The position numbers and the translations under genes were made by a program. This document shows positions 36,707 to 45,211 of a stretch of DNA of 64,000 bases, one piece after another (the first letter of the stretch is position 1; every line of letters starts with the position of its first letter). Under the pieces are notes generated by a model. It was not told the origin of the DNA. It searched no databases and was given only the letters and a program-made list of their open reading frames with translations. Source of the stretch: Psychromonas aquimarina ATCC BAA-1526. Its GTDB lineage: Bacteria; Pseudomonadota; Gammaproteobacteria; Enterobacterales; Psychromonadaceae. The stretch is from positions 302,234-366,233 of the forward strand of contig NZ_KE386792.1 in the NCBI RefSeq assembly GCF_000428725.1, read 5' to 3'.

Positions 36707-36861
36707 ATTAAAAGTCCATTTCTTTGGGGAAATATAACAATGTAACAGTCAGAGGCAGCTTAGTCATTAACATGTACATCAGCGGCAGGTGAATTTGCCG
36801 ATGATGCATGTTTTTTTATTACTCATAACAAAATGATAATTCGACAATTCCGGAACAATGG

Positions 36862-36890
36862 TTGACAAGAGGCTTTGCCTGCACTATATT
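36862..36890 (+). promoter_or_regulatory. Sigma-70 promoter of the SO_0444-type permease
   Basis: TTGACA at 36862-36867, 17 bp, then TATATT at 36885-36890, near consensus. The -10 overlaps the shared operator-like element, which fits repression by the downstream ArsR protein. Confidence 0.75.
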
Positions 36891-36907
36891 TCGAAACATC
36901 TAGAAAT
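36888..36907. promoter_or_regulatory. Shared operator-like element at the permease promoter
   Basis: ATTTCGA-N5-CTAGAAAT is an imperfect dyad covering the -10/+1 region. The same 15 defined bases recur, inverted, at 38561-38580 before arsR, with only the five central bases differing. Confidence 0.72.
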
Positions 36908-36930
36908 AACAAAGAGGTTAGATAAATATT

Positions 36931-37998
36931 ATGAGTCCTGAAATTTTAACTATGGCCAGAGAGGCCCTAGACATGTTCGCTTTCTTAGCGACCGAATTAA
37001 TTATTCTTTTTTTAGTCATCAGCTATCTTGTTGGTGTGCTGCAGGAGTTTATAACTCCCGAAAAAATCCAGTCGATCCTGAGTTCACGCAAGGGAAAAGG
37101 CTATATTATCGCGGCGCTGCTTGGTTCCATTACTCCATTCTGCTCCTGCTCAACCATTCCTTTTTTAAAAGGGCTGCTTAGAGCAAGAGCCGGATTTGGT
37201 CCTATGATGGTATTTTTATTCTCCAGTCCTCTGCTTAATCCCGTCATTATCGGCCTGTTTGTCGTGACCTTCGGTATTAAAGTAGCCCTGTTCTACTTCC
37301 TTGTCGCAATCATTGTGGCAGTGACGTCTGGTTTTGTGCTGGAAAAACTGGGATTTGAAAGATATGTAAGACCTGAAGCCTATGAGATAACAGAAAGCTC
37401 AAGCTGCGGCACATCATGCGGAACTGAAAAAGAACAAGCACCGGTATCCTGCTGCAGCAGCACACCAGAGCCTGTAACCGCTTCATGCAGTTCAGCAGCC
37501 CCGGCGATGGCAGGAGCTTCATGCAGTGACAGCGCTCCGGCGGCAGCCGCCTGCTGTGACGGTATCTCTGAAGTCAAAAAACAAGATAACCGCTGGATGC
37601 GCATCTGGCTCTCAACCTGGAAAGACTTCAAACAGGTGTTTCCCTACTTATTGCTGGGTATCTCAATAGGTGCATTCATCTACGGCTTTATCCCGACAGA
37701 TTTAATAGCAGAGTATGCCGGTGAAGCTAACTGGTATGCTGTCCCAATAGCTGCTGTTATTGGTATCCCGCTATACATTCGAGCAGAAGCGGTTATCCCT
37801 CTAAGCGCGGCTCTGGTTAGCAAGGGCATGGCTTTAGGATCGGTAATGGCACTGATTATCGGCAGCGCAGGTGCGAGTTTGACCGAAGTTATTCTGTTGA
37901 AATCCATATTTAAAAACCAGATGATTGCCGCGTTTCTAACCGTGATCCTAGGTATGGCAGTGGGTGCCGGTTACCTTTATTCATTTATGTTCGGCTGA
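36931..37998 (+). CDS. SO_0444-type Cu/Zn efflux permease (DUF318-like)
   Basis: This 355-residue protein has about eight membrane segments. GSITPFCSCSTIPFLKG (about 68-84) is the signature of the ArsP/DUF318 permease family, and the same block has a loose counterpart near the end (IRAEAVIPLSAAL). The loop between the halves (about 150-215) is packed with Cys: SSCGTSC, SCCSS, SCSS, SCSD and CCDG, about a dozen Cys in 65 residues, suited to soft-metal binding. SO_0444-type members are annotated as Cu/Zn exporters. It heads the thiol/metal module. Confidence 0.9.
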   Translation: MSPEILTMAREALDMFAFLATELIILFLVISYLVGVLQEFITPEKIQSILSSRKGKGYIIAALLGSITPFCSCSTIPFLKGLLRARAGFGPMMVFLFSSPLLNPVIIGLFVVTFGIKVALFYFLVAIIVAVTSGFVLEKLGFERYVRPEAYEITESSSCGTSCGTEKEQAPVSCCSSTPEPVTASCSSAAPAMAGASCSDSAPAAAACCDGISEVKKQDNRWMRIWLSTWKDFKQVFPYLLLGISIGAFIYGFIPTDLIAEYAGEANWYAVPIAAVIGIPLYIRAEAVIPLSAALVSKGMALGSVMALIIGSAGASLTEVILLKSIFKNQMIAAFLTVILGMAVGAGYLYSFMFG

Positions 37999-38014
37999 TT
38001 ATTAATACAGTGAA

Positions 38015-38043
38015 GGCCGGCAGCTGCCGGCCTGATTTTTTAT
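38015..38043 (+). terminator. Intrinsic terminator after the permease
   Basis: GGCCGGC and GCCGGCC pair around AGCT (38015-38032), followed by a T-rich run, 17 bp after the stop. Confidence 0.88.
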
Positions 38044-38110
38044 TCAGCGCAATGCCTGCTGTCAGGCAGTTTAACTATTTCCATATCATTAATATTTTAA
38101 GGTGTTCTTT

Positions 38111-38419
38111 ATGTTAAAAATTAAAAGTTTAAGTCTAGTTTGTGCATTTTTATTCTCCGGCTCAGCTTTTGCTGGAATTCAAGTTACTGATAAAGCACAA
38201 GGAGCCTGGGTGCAGGTTACTGATAACAATCAGCCCTCGGTCAATGCCGAAGTATCCATAACCAACTTATCTATGCACAGTGAAACTTACTTAACTGATG
38301 ATAAAGGTAAGGTTTATATTCCAATAACAGCACCTTACGCTCGTCATATTAAATATCTAGCAGTTACAAAGGACGGGACCGAATTTACCAAATCAGCATT
38401 CCATTCTAGAGATAAATAA
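38111..38419 (+). CDS. Small exported protein, unrecognised
   Basis: I choose the ATG at 38111 with AAGGTG six bases upstream; the in-frame GTG at 38102 is part of that Shine-Dalgarno region. The 102-residue protein has a signal peptide (LCSLVCAF-like hydrophobic core ending SGSAFA, cleavage before GIQV). The mature part resembles a single beta-sandwich domain with a carboxypeptidase-regulatory-like pattern (VSITNLSMHSETYLTDDKG). No Cys remains in the mature protein. Its position inside the metal module hints at a periplasmic partner; this is inference. Confidence 0.75.
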   Translation: MLKIKSLSLVCAFLFSGSAFAGIQVTDKAQGAWVQVTDNNQPSVNAEVSITNLSMHSETYLTDDKGKVYIPITAPYARHIKYLAVTKDGTEFTKSAFHSRDK

Positions 38420-38427
38420 TATCCAGG

Positions 38428-38460
38428 CCGCCTTCGCCTTTCAAGAAGGCGGTTTGCTTT
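38428..38460 (+). terminator. Intrinsic terminator after the small exported protein
   Basis: CCGCCTTC (38428-38435) pairs with GAAGGCGG (38445-38452), followed by TTTGCTTT. Confidence 0.8.
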
Positions 38461-38560
38461 AACTGTCCCTGCATCACTAATTCTAACCACTCGTTACACT
38501 GCAGCTTTGCAGTATGGCGAAAGCCCCCTTCCAGCGTTAATTATTGGCACGCTAAATAAA

Positions 38561-38580
38561 TTTCTAGTAAGATCGAAATA
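38561..38580. promoter_or_regulatory. Shared operator-like element at the arsR promoter
   Basis: ATTTCTAG-N5-TCGAAAT is the inverse of the permease element at 36888-36907. A TTGGCA at 38545-38550 with TAAGAT 18 bp later places it over the -10, which suggests autorepression. Confidence 0.7.
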
Positions 38581-38601
38581 CAATTTCAAAGAGGCAGAAC
38601 T

Positions 38602-38895
38602 ATGGACATTGATATTATTGCTAAGGCGTTAAAAGAGTTAGGACATCCGACTCGATTAACGATTTATAAAAGCGTCGTTCGTGCAGGCTATCAAGGTATT
38701 GCAGTGGGAGGTTTACAAAAAAAACTGGGGATTCCAGGTTCAACACTCTCGCACCACATTTCAAGCCTGGTTTCAGCCGGACTGATTTCACAGCGCCGCG
38801 AAAGCCGCACTCTTTTCTGCGTTGCAGAGTTTGAAAAACTACAGTCAGTGATTGCTTTCTTACAAGATGAGTGCTGCATTGATGAAGAATGCTGA
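38602..38895 (+). CDS. ArsR-family repressor
   Basis: This 97-residue protein is mostly a winged helix (ALKELGHPTRLTIYKSVVRAG, then GIPGSTLSHHISSLVSAGLI, recognition helix, and QRRESRTLFC wing). Cys82 and three Cys in the tail (ECCIDEEC) could bind a soft metal or thiol-reactive compound. The tail Cys motif is the likely sensor. A protein of this type in the module probably represses both its own gene and the permease through the shared operator. Confidence 0.93.
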   Translation: MDIDIIAKALKELGHPTRLTIYKSVVRAGYQGIAVGGLQKKLGIPGSTLSHHISSLVSAGLISQRRESRTLFCVAEFEKLQSVIAFLQDECCIDEEC

Positions 38896-39232
38896 ATCAA
38901 ACATTCTCTTATATACCCAAGCTGCCTGAATCTGTATCTTCAAGTGGTTTGGGTATACACAGTCCGGTTTGTTCATAAACCGGCAAACTGATAGTGATAT
39001 TCAATGCTTAATCTTTAAGGGGGGTCATTCATATTGTTACCCGACAACATTATAAGCAGGCAGTTAAAATAGTAATAAGCCCAAATATTCCACCTCTGCA
39101 GATCACTGTCGGGACATTACGAGCCAGCTTAACTAGACTAAAACAAATTTTTTTAAGAATATTTCGTCTTTTCCGAAAACAACTCGTCTTATAAGTGTAA
39201 ATAACTTAAACCCCTTAAGAAGAGAGTAAAAA
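38896..39232. other. Intergenic region before the GST-like gene
   Basis: It holds a palindromic element at 38912-38957 and, near 39164-39195, two CGTCTT motifs (one in TTTCGTCTTTTCCGAAA, one in CTCGTCTTATAAG) that resemble ECF-type -10 elements. No ORF is supported. Confidence 0.6.
38912..38957. repeat. Palindromic intergenic element
   Basis: TATACCCAA (38912-38920) and TTGGGTATA (38949-38957) are perfect arms with a partly complementary interior. It could terminate arsR on the plus strand. The form is like short interspersed palindromes of marine gammaproteobacteria, but only one copy lies in this window. Confidence 0.5.
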
Positions 39233-39931
39233 ATGATTAAAATAATCAGCTTTAAAATTTGTCCGTTTGTTCAACGTGTCACTGCAGTTCTAGAAGCAAA
39301 GCAGGTTGCATATGAAATTGAATATATTAACCTCAAAGACAAACCTCAATGGTTTCTGGACATATCGCCAAATGGTCAAGTACCCGTGATGGTCACTGAG
39401 TCCGGCACAGCTCTGTTTGAATCTGATGCTATCGTTGAATATATCGAAGATGAGTATGGTCCGCTGGAGCAGGGTGTCAGCAATGAACAGCGGGCACTGG
39501 ACCGGGCATGGAGTTACTTAGGTACAAAGAACTATCTTGTTCAGTGCGGAACCATGAGCAGCAAAGATAAAGAAACTTTCAAGCAGCGGACAGAAAAGTT
39601 TACAGCGGCATTTACTAAAATTGAAAAGCAGCTGTCAGGTGAGACGAGATTCTTTAAGTCGGATATTTTAAGCAGCGTTGATATTGCCTGGCTCCCGCTG
39701 CTTCATCGTGCGGCCATAGTAAAAAAATACACAGGTTTTGATTTCCTGTGCGGCATGCCTAAAACACAAGCCTGGCAGCAGGCAGTGTTAGCGGCTGGTC
39801 TTGCCGAGAAAACAGTCTCGGAAGACTTTGAAGCGTTGTTCACAGACTTTTATCTAACAAATACCTATTTAGGTTTAGGTGAAGATGCAGCAGAAAACGC
39901 AGGATGCGGCTCCAGCAGCTGCTGCGGTTAA
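39233..39931 (+). CDS. Glutathione S-transferase-like protein with Cys-rich tail
   Basis: This 232-residue protein has a thioredoxin-fold N-terminal domain with a catalytic-type Cys (KICPFVQRV, about 8-16), the cis-Pro segment GQVPVMV and the GSH-binding ESDAIVEYI; the rest is the helical GST domain. This is an omega/beta-like Cys GST. The tail ends NAGCGSSSCCG, an unusual extension that matches the Cys motifs of the neighbouring repressor, sigma factor and permease. A role in thiol or metal handling is inferred. Confidence 0.87.
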   Translation: MIKIISFKICPFVQRVTAVLEAKQVAYEIEYINLKDKPQWFLDISPNGQVPVMVTESGTALFESDAIVEYIEDEYGPLEQGVSNEQRALDRAWSYLGTKNYLVQCGTMSSKDKETFKQRTEKFTAAFTKIEKQLSGETRFFKSDILSSVDIAWLPLLHRAAIVKKYTGFDFLCGMPKTQAWQQAVLAAGLAEKTVSEDFEALFTDFYLTNTYLGLGEDAAENAGCGSSSCCG

Positions 39932-39943
39932 CTCCCGACAATA

Positions 39944-39977
39944 GCAAGTGCTCGACGGAGCACTTGCCTTTTCTTCT
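39944..39977 (+). terminator. Intrinsic terminator after the GST-like gene
   Basis: GCAAGTGCTC (39944-39953) and GAGCACTTGC (39958-39967) pair around GACG, followed by CTTTTCTTCTT. Confidence 0.92.
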
Positions 39978-40081
39978 TGATATAGTGCGGCGCCGTTATT
40001 TACGGCTCATACTTGATTGCGGGATATTGGAGTATAAAATTATTAAGTGATTATCCTAAAATAATAAACTGGTAATAATTG

Positions 40082-40624
40082 ATGAATGTAGAAACAATCT
40101 GGCCGGAATATCAAGCAGGCCTCAAGGCATTTCTGTACAAAAATGTATCCAACCCTGATGATGTTGAAGATCTGCTGCAGGAAATTCTTATCAAAACGTA
40201 TCAGAACCTAAATACTGTAAAAGAGAATACAAAAGTAAAATCGTGGTTATTTCAGATTGCCGGCAACACCCTTATCGATTTTTACCGCAGCCGTGCTAAA
40301 GGAGCAGATATTACTCAGGAGATACTTTGGTATGCACAGCCTGATAAAAACGTGTTCCAGCAGCTGTCACTATGCATACTTCCTTTTATAAACGCCCTGC
40401 CCGAAGAAGAGGCAAAGCTGCTGACTGCTGTCGAGATCGACGGCCTGTCACAAAAAGCATATGCTGAAAAAATTGGAGTGAAATATTCAACACTCAAATC
40501 AAGGGTGCAGAAAAGCCGCCAGATGCTTTATGGGCTGTTCAGCGACTGTTGTGAGTTATCTATTGACCATAAAGGGAATTTGATGGACTTTCAGGCAAAA
40601 AGAAAAAACTGCTCCAGTTGTTAA
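40082..40624 (+). CDS. sigZ: SigZ-type ECF sigma factor
   Basis: This is a 180-residue sigma-70-family factor. Region 2 (about 15-80) has the DVEDLLQEILIKTYQNL block and VKSWLFQIAGNTLIDFYRS. Region 4 (about 110-150) has INALPEEEAKLL and AYAEKIGVKYSTLKSRVQKS. The tail ends FQAKRKNCSSC, with Cys in a CxxC pair. The ATG at 40082 follows a weak GGTAA; a TTG one codon earlier is possible. No anti-sigma gene is adjacent, so direct thiol/metal control through the CxxC tail is a possibility. Confidence 0.9.
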   Translation: MNVETIWPEYQAGLKAFLYKNVSNPDDVEDLLQEILIKTYQNLNTVKENTKVKSWLFQIAGNTLIDFYRSRAKGADITQEILWYAQPDKNVFQQLSLCILPFINALPEEEAKLLTAVEIDGLSQKAYAEKIGVKYSTLKSRVQKSRQMLYGLFSDCCELSIDHKGNLMDFQAKRKNCSSC

Positions 40625-41253
40625 CTTTCTACAGCCCCTCCAATAAAGAGATAAATAACCATCTTTAGTAACTGCACTTCCACTTATCTATCTTAAAAAG
40701 GCATAAGCTCTGATGCAGTGAATTTCATATAAGCACTAAATCTTCAGCTGCCTAACCCCGTAAGTCAGTGATATTGGTTTTACTTAGAATAAGAGTCTGC
40801 CGTTAACTGCACACTTGGAGGCAGAAAAATAGAGCATTCCTGTTGATTACTTTGTCTGCAGTTCATAGGAATGGTTAAGGTATTGTTTGCAAACGAATTA
40901 ATAGTGGCACGTCCAACAGACGGTTATTTTTCAAGCAGATGTATAGTTTATTAACAAATCAGCAGCAGTTAAAGCCAGCCATGTTATTGAAAAACAAATA
41001 CAATCTTCCGTCCAGTGCTTTTGACTTCAGCGCAATGTAAACGTTTCCAGCAACAGCCCGCACAAAACACTCGTAAGAGACTGATTATGTTACATTATTT
41101 TTCCCGCCACGATCAATGGAAAGATCGAATATTAAGCAGACACCGCTCACATAATAGCCATTCCGATATTGTCTGTCAGTTAGTTTTTGTTCATGATTAT
41201 TTCGCCGGCTCGTTAATGACAAGTAAAAATTATTCGTAACTTAAGGAAAAGCA
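40625..41253. other. Leader region of the first amylase gene
   Basis: It contains a GTTTGCAAAC palindrome (40885-40894) and a TGTAAACGTTTCC site (41036-41048), both like LacI-family operators. From about 41035 onward the sequence is repeated at 43352-43571 before the second amylase. A 49-codon ORF at 41087 is interrupted in the second copy, so it is not treated as a gene. Confidence 0.75.
41036..41048. promoter_or_regulatory. LacI-type operator, amylase copy 1
   Basis: TGTAAACGTTTCC has the palindromic core AAACGTTT of LacI/CcpA-like sites. It is conserved exactly before the second amylase. Confidence 0.55.
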
Positions 41254-42828
41254 ATGAAAAAGTTAAACGTCAAAGGAAAATGGATTAAACCGACCATTTT
41301 AGCTGCCTTAATCTCAGTATCTGCACCAGCGTTAGCAGCCACAAACGGCACTATGATGCAGTATTTCCACTGGTATAACAGCCAGTCAGACAACCTGTGG
41401 ACTAAAGTTTCCAGCGAGGCACAGAACCTTTCTGATGTTGGTATTACCGCACTATGGCTGCCGCCGGCATACAAAGCTCATACTGGTGCATCTGATGTAG
41501 GTTACGGCGTTTATGATCTCTACGATTTAGGGGAGTTTAACCAGAAAGGGTCTGTGCGTACTAAATACGGTACTAAAGACCAGTACCTGGCGGCTATTAA
41601 CAGTGCTCATGCTGCGGGCGTACAAATCTACGCTGACGTGGTGCTCAACCATATGATGGGGGCCGATGCGACTGAGTCTGTTCTTTCGGTCAGAGTTGAC
41701 GGGAGTAACCGCAATACCGAATACTGGAGCGATCTCTATATCGACGCCTGGACTCAGTTTGATTTTAGTGCGCGTAATAATAAATATTCCAGCTTTAAAT
41801 GGCGCTGGTTCCACTTTGACGGCGTCGACTGGGATGACAACAGCAAAGAGAGCGGGCGAGTCTATAAATTCCGCGGTACAGGCAAAGCATGGGACAGTCA
41901 GGTCTCCAGCGAAAACGGCAACTACGACTACCTGATGGGTGCGGACTTGGATATGGATCACCCGGATGTAGTCAACGAGCTGAAAAGCTGGGGCAGATGG
42001 TATGCTGACTTCACCGGTGTTGACGGTTTCCGTGTTGATGCTGTGAAACATATTAAGGCAGGCTTCTCCAGAGACTGGATTAACACTGTACGCGCTCATA
42101 CCGGTAAAGATATGTTTACCGTTGCCGAATACTGGGACTATGATCGAGGTACACTGCAGGGCTACCTGGCAGATTCAGGCTATACCATGTCACTGTTTGA
42201 TGCGCCGCTGCATATGAACTTCCACACAGCTTCCAAATCGAACGGTAATTACGATATGGGCAGCCTTATGAACGGCACTCTGATGCAGTCTAACCCGACG
42301 CATGCAGTTACCCTGGTTGAGAACCACGATACCCAGCCGCTGCAGGCACTGGAGTCTCCGGTTGCAGACTGGTTCAAGCCTCTGGCTTATTCCTTTATCC
42401 TGCTGCGTCAGGAAGGTTACCCGAACGTATTCTACCCTGATTACTACGGCGCAACTTATACTGATAAGGGCGGCGACGGTAACAGCTATACTGTTAACCT
42501 GAAGTCACACAAAACAACGCTGGATATCCTGCTGAAAGCACGCAGAGACTACGCTTACGGTGTACAGAACAGCTACCTGGATCATTCCGACGTCATCGGC
42601 TTTACTCGTGAAGGTGATACTGAACACAATAAAGGTCTGGCTGTGTTGATGAGCGACAACAGCTACGAAGGTTACAAGTGGATGAAAGCCGGCGACGCAC
42701 ATAAAAATGCCTGCTTCACAGACATTACCGGCAGCTACGCTTCATCTGACAAAGTCTGTACTAACAACGACGGCTGGGGTAATTTCAAGACCAAGCCGGG
42801 CAGCGTATCAGTCTGGGTTAAAGACTAG
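41254..42828 (+). CDS. Secreted GH13 alpha-amylase, copy 1
   Basis: This 524-residue protein has a signal peptide of about 28 residues ending SAPALA. The catalytic barrel resembles the liquefying-type bacterial amylases: GTMMQYFHWYNSQSD, ALWLPPAYK, DVVLNHMMG (region I), GFRVDAVKHI with the nucleophile Asp (region II), TVAEYW with the acid Glu (region III) and VENHDTQP (region IV). Domain C ends SVSVWVKD. Cys pairs near the C-terminus (KNACFTD and DKVCTNN) could form a disulfide. AAGGAAAAG precedes the ATG. Confidence 0.96.
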   Translation: MKKLNVKGKWIKPTILAALISVSAPALAATNGTMMQYFHWYNSQSDNLWTKVSSEAQNLSDVGITALWLPPAYKAHTGASDVGYGVYDLYDLGEFNQKGSVRTKYGTKDQYLAAINSAHAAGVQIYADVVLNHMMGADATESVLSVRVDGSNRNTEYWSDLYIDAWTQFDFSARNNKYSSFKWRWFHFDGVDWDDNSKESGRVYKFRGTGKAWDSQVSSENGNYDYLMGADLDMDHPDVVNELKSWGRWYADFTGVDGFRVDAVKHIKAGFSRDWINTVRAHTGKDMFTVAEYWDYDRGTLQGYLADSGYTMSLFDAPLHMNFHTASKSNGNYDMGSLMNGTLMQSNPTHAVTLVENHDTQPLQALESPVADWFKPLAYSFILLRQEGYPNVFYPDYYGATYTDKGGDGNSYTVNLKSHKTTLDILLKARRDYAYGVQNSYLDHSDVIGFTREGDTEHNKGLAVLMSDNSYEGYKWMKAGDAHKNACFTDITGSYASSDKVCTNNDGWGNFKTKPGSVSVWVKD

Positions 42829-42860
42829 TTAACAGCAATAAATAAAAATAATAATAAATA

Positions 42861-42893
42861 AAAAACTCGGGTGTAACAGCCCGAGTTTTTTTA
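42861..42893 (+). terminator. Intrinsic terminator, amylase copy 1
   Basis: ACTCGGG (42865-42871) and CCCGAGT (42880-42886) pair, followed by a T run. A near-identical copy lies after the second amylase. Confidence 0.92.
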
Positions 42894-42928
42894 TTTATGC
42901 ATAAAAATAAGTCTGCTGATAAAGGCTG

Positions 42929-43080
42929 GAGTAATACCAATCTGGAAAAGTAAATGATCTAAAATTGCGTAGGAAAAATTAATAAGAGCGAGGCGTTTGA
43001 TTGAGCAATAGCTGGCTATTGGGATTGAAACGACTAAGTCTGTAGTTCTCTATACCCGTTATAAATCAAAATAAGAAGAT
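42929..43080. repeat. Possible MITE-like interspersed element
   Basis: A block from AGTAATACCAATCTGG to about CCGTTATAAATC lies between the duplicated amylase units but has no counterpart before the first one. The motif GAGCGAGGCGTTTGATTGAG resembles repeat fragments I recall from marine gammaproteobacteria. There is only one copy in this window, so the repeat status is not proven here. Confidence 0.35.
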
Positions 43081-43352
43081 GTTATTAACGACAGGAAAAG
43101 CGCTTACAGGAGTTTCTGATTAAGGCAAACCGCTGCTCATGATGATCCCTGTTTTCCCTGAAACATAACCGGCCTGCAGATTTTTTCGCCTGAAACCTAA
43201 TAAAAATCACACATAAAAAGTTAAATAGTAACACGTTCAACGGAATAACAAATCAGAGACAGATACTTCGACCTTCATACTAATAATAGAAAACAGGCAG
43301 ATTATTGAAAAGTAAATATTATTTCCTGCCCTGCATTTTCACTCCAAGATCG

Positions 43353-43365
43353 TGTAAACGTTTCC
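43353..43365. promoter_or_regulatory. LacI-type operator, amylase copy 2
   Basis: It is identical to the 13-bp TGTAAACGTTTCC site of copy 1, within a leader that is otherwise diverged by substitutions and small indels. Confidence 0.55.
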
Positions 43366-43571
43366 AGCAACATCCCGCGCAAAACACTCGTAAGAGGCTG
43401 ATTATGTTACATTATCCACCTTGTCACGATCAATGAAAAAGATCGATTATTAAGCAGATCCCGCTCACATAACAGCCGTTCCAATATTGTTTGTAAGTTA
43501 GTTTTTGTTCATGATTATTTTGCCGGCTCGTTAATGATAAGTTAAAATTATTCGCAACTTAAGGAAAAGCA

Positions 43572-45155
43572 ATGAAAAAGTTAAACATCAAAGGAAAATG
43601 GATTAAACCAACCATTTTAGCTACCTTAATCTCAGTATCTGCGCCGGCATTAGCCGCCACGAACGGCACTATGATGCAGTATTTCCACTGGTATAACAGC
43701 CAGTCAGATAACCTGTGGACTAAAGTTTCCAGCGAAGCACAGAACCTTTCTGATGTTGGTATTACCGCACTGTGGCTGCCGCCGGCATACAAAGGTCAAG
43801 CTGGTGCATGGGACGTAGGTTATGGTGTTTATGATCTCTACGATTTAGGCGAGTTTAACCAGAAAGGTACAATACGTACTAAATACGGCACTAAAGACCA
43901 GTACCTGGCGGCCGTTAACAGTGCTCACAATGCGGGTGTAAACATCTACGCTGACGTAGTGCTCAACCATATGATGGGTGCCGATGCTACTGAGTCTGTT
44001 ACAGCGGTCAGGGTCGATCCGAACAACCGCAACCAGGAGTACTGGGGCGATATCAATATCGACGCCTGGACAGAATTTAACTTTACTGCCCGTAACAATA
44101 AATACTCTGATTTTAAATGGCGCTGGTTCCACTTTGACGGCGTGGACTGGGATGACAATACTAAAGAGAACTGCGGCGGAACCTGTGTTTATAAATTCCG
44201 CGGCACAGGTAAAGCATGGGATACCCAGGTTGCCAGCGAAAAAGGCAACTACGACTACCTGATGGGCGCAGATCTGGATATGGATCACCAGGATGTGGTC
44301 AACGAGCTGAAAAACTGGGGAAGATGGTATGCGGATTTCACCGGTGTTGACGGTTTCCGTGTGGATGCAGTGAAACATATCAAGGCAAGTTTCTCTAAAG
44401 ACTGGATCAACACAGTGCGTGCTCATACCGGCAAAGAGATGTTTACCGTTGCCGAATACTGGGAGTACGACGTGAACACGCTGAAGGGCTACCTGGCTGA
44501 TACCGAGTATACCATGTCGCTGTTCGATGCGCCGCTGCATATGAACTTTCATACCGCTTCCAAATCAAACGGTAACTATGATATGGGCAGCCTGATGAAC
44601 GGCACCCTGATGCAGTCTAACCCGATGAATGCGGTTACTCTGGTTGAGAACCACGATACCCAGCCGCTGCAGGCACTGGAGTCTCCAGTTGCAGACTGGT
44701 TCAAACCTCTGGCTTATTCCTTTATCCTGCTGCGTCAGGAAGGTTACCCGAACGTATTCTACGCGGATTACTACGGCGCGACTTATACAGATAAAGGCGG
44801 TGACGGCAATGACTACACTATCAACCTGAAATCGCATAAACCGATTCTAGATATCCTGCTGAAGGCACGTAGAGACTATGCTTATGGTGCGCAGAACAGC
44901 TACCTGGATAATTCCGACGTAATCGGCTTTACCCGCGAAGGTGATGCTGAACACTGGAAAGGTCTGGCAGTACTGATGACCGACAACAGCTATGAAGGTT
45001 ACAAATGGATGAAGGCCGGCGACGCACATAAAAATGCCTGCTTTACAGACATTACCGGCAGCTACGCTTCGACTGACAAAGTCTGCACCAACAACGACGG
45101 CTGGGGTAATTTCAAGACCAAGCCGGGCAGCGTATCAGTCTGGGTTAAAGACTAG
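43572..45155 (+). CDS. Secreted GH13 alpha-amylase, copy 2
   Basis: This 527-residue paralogue of copy 1 has the same signal peptide, catalytic regions (DVVLNHMMG, GFRVDAVKHI, TVAEYW, VENHDTQP) and C-terminal domain. It differs by a three-residue-longer loop near residue 196 that introduces a CGGTC pair just before VYKFRGTGKAWD. The extra Cys pair may add a disulfide near the calcium/substrate loop. The two enzymes may differ in stability or product pattern. Confidence 0.96.
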   Translation: MKKLNIKGKWIKPTILATLISVSAPALAATNGTMMQYFHWYNSQSDNLWTKVSSEAQNLSDVGITALWLPPAYKGQAGAWDVGYGVYDLYDLGEFNQKGTIRTKYGTKDQYLAAVNSAHNAGVNIYADVVLNHMMGADATESVTAVRVDPNNRNQEYWGDINIDAWTEFNFTARNNKYSDFKWRWFHFDGVDWDDNTKENCGGTCVYKFRGTGKAWDTQVASEKGNYDYLMGADLDMDHQDVVNELKNWGRWYADFTGVDGFRVDAVKHIKASFSKDWINTVRAHTGKEMFTVAEYWEYDVNTLKGYLADTEYTMSLFDAPLHMNFHTASKSNGNYDMGSLMNGTLMQSNPMNAVTLVENHDTQPLQALESPVADWFKPLAYSFILLRQEGYPNVFYADYYGATYTDKGGDGNDYTINLKSHKPILDILLKARRDYAYGAQNSYLDNSDVIGFTREGDAEHWKGLAVLMTDNSYEGYKWMKAGDAHKNACFTDITGSYASTDKVCTNNDGWGNFKTKPGSVSVWVKD

Positions 45156-45180
45156 TTAACAGCTAAAATAAGTAAAAATA

Positions 45181-45211
45181 AAAAGCTCGGGTATAACTGC
45201 CCGAGTTTTTA
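45181..45211 (+). terminator. Intrinsic terminator, amylase copy 2
   Basis: CTCGGG (45186-45191) pairs with CCCGAG (45200-45205), followed by TTTTTATTT. Confidence 0.92.

Larger units (their letters stand above)
42829..43571. other. Intergenic region between the amylases
   Basis: It holds the first terminator, a possible interspersed element (42929-43080) and the duplicated leader with its operator at 43353-43365. Confidence 0.75.
41035..45211 (+). repeat. Tandem duplication of amylase units
   Basis: Unit 1 is about 41035-42893 and unit 2 about 43352-45211. Leader, operator, gene and terminator are collinear. Coding similarity is high, with most differences in the middle of the barrel (residues about 60-220). 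Confidence 0.92.

Noticed and set aside
41087-41239. ORF in the first amylase leader
   Set aside because: The duplicated leader before the second amylase has an early stop at the matching place, so the frame is not maintained.
41527-42099. Long minus-strand ORF inside amylase 1, and its counterpart at 43845-44552
   Set aside because: It is antisense to conserved coding sequence; the mirror frame results from codon bias in the amylases.
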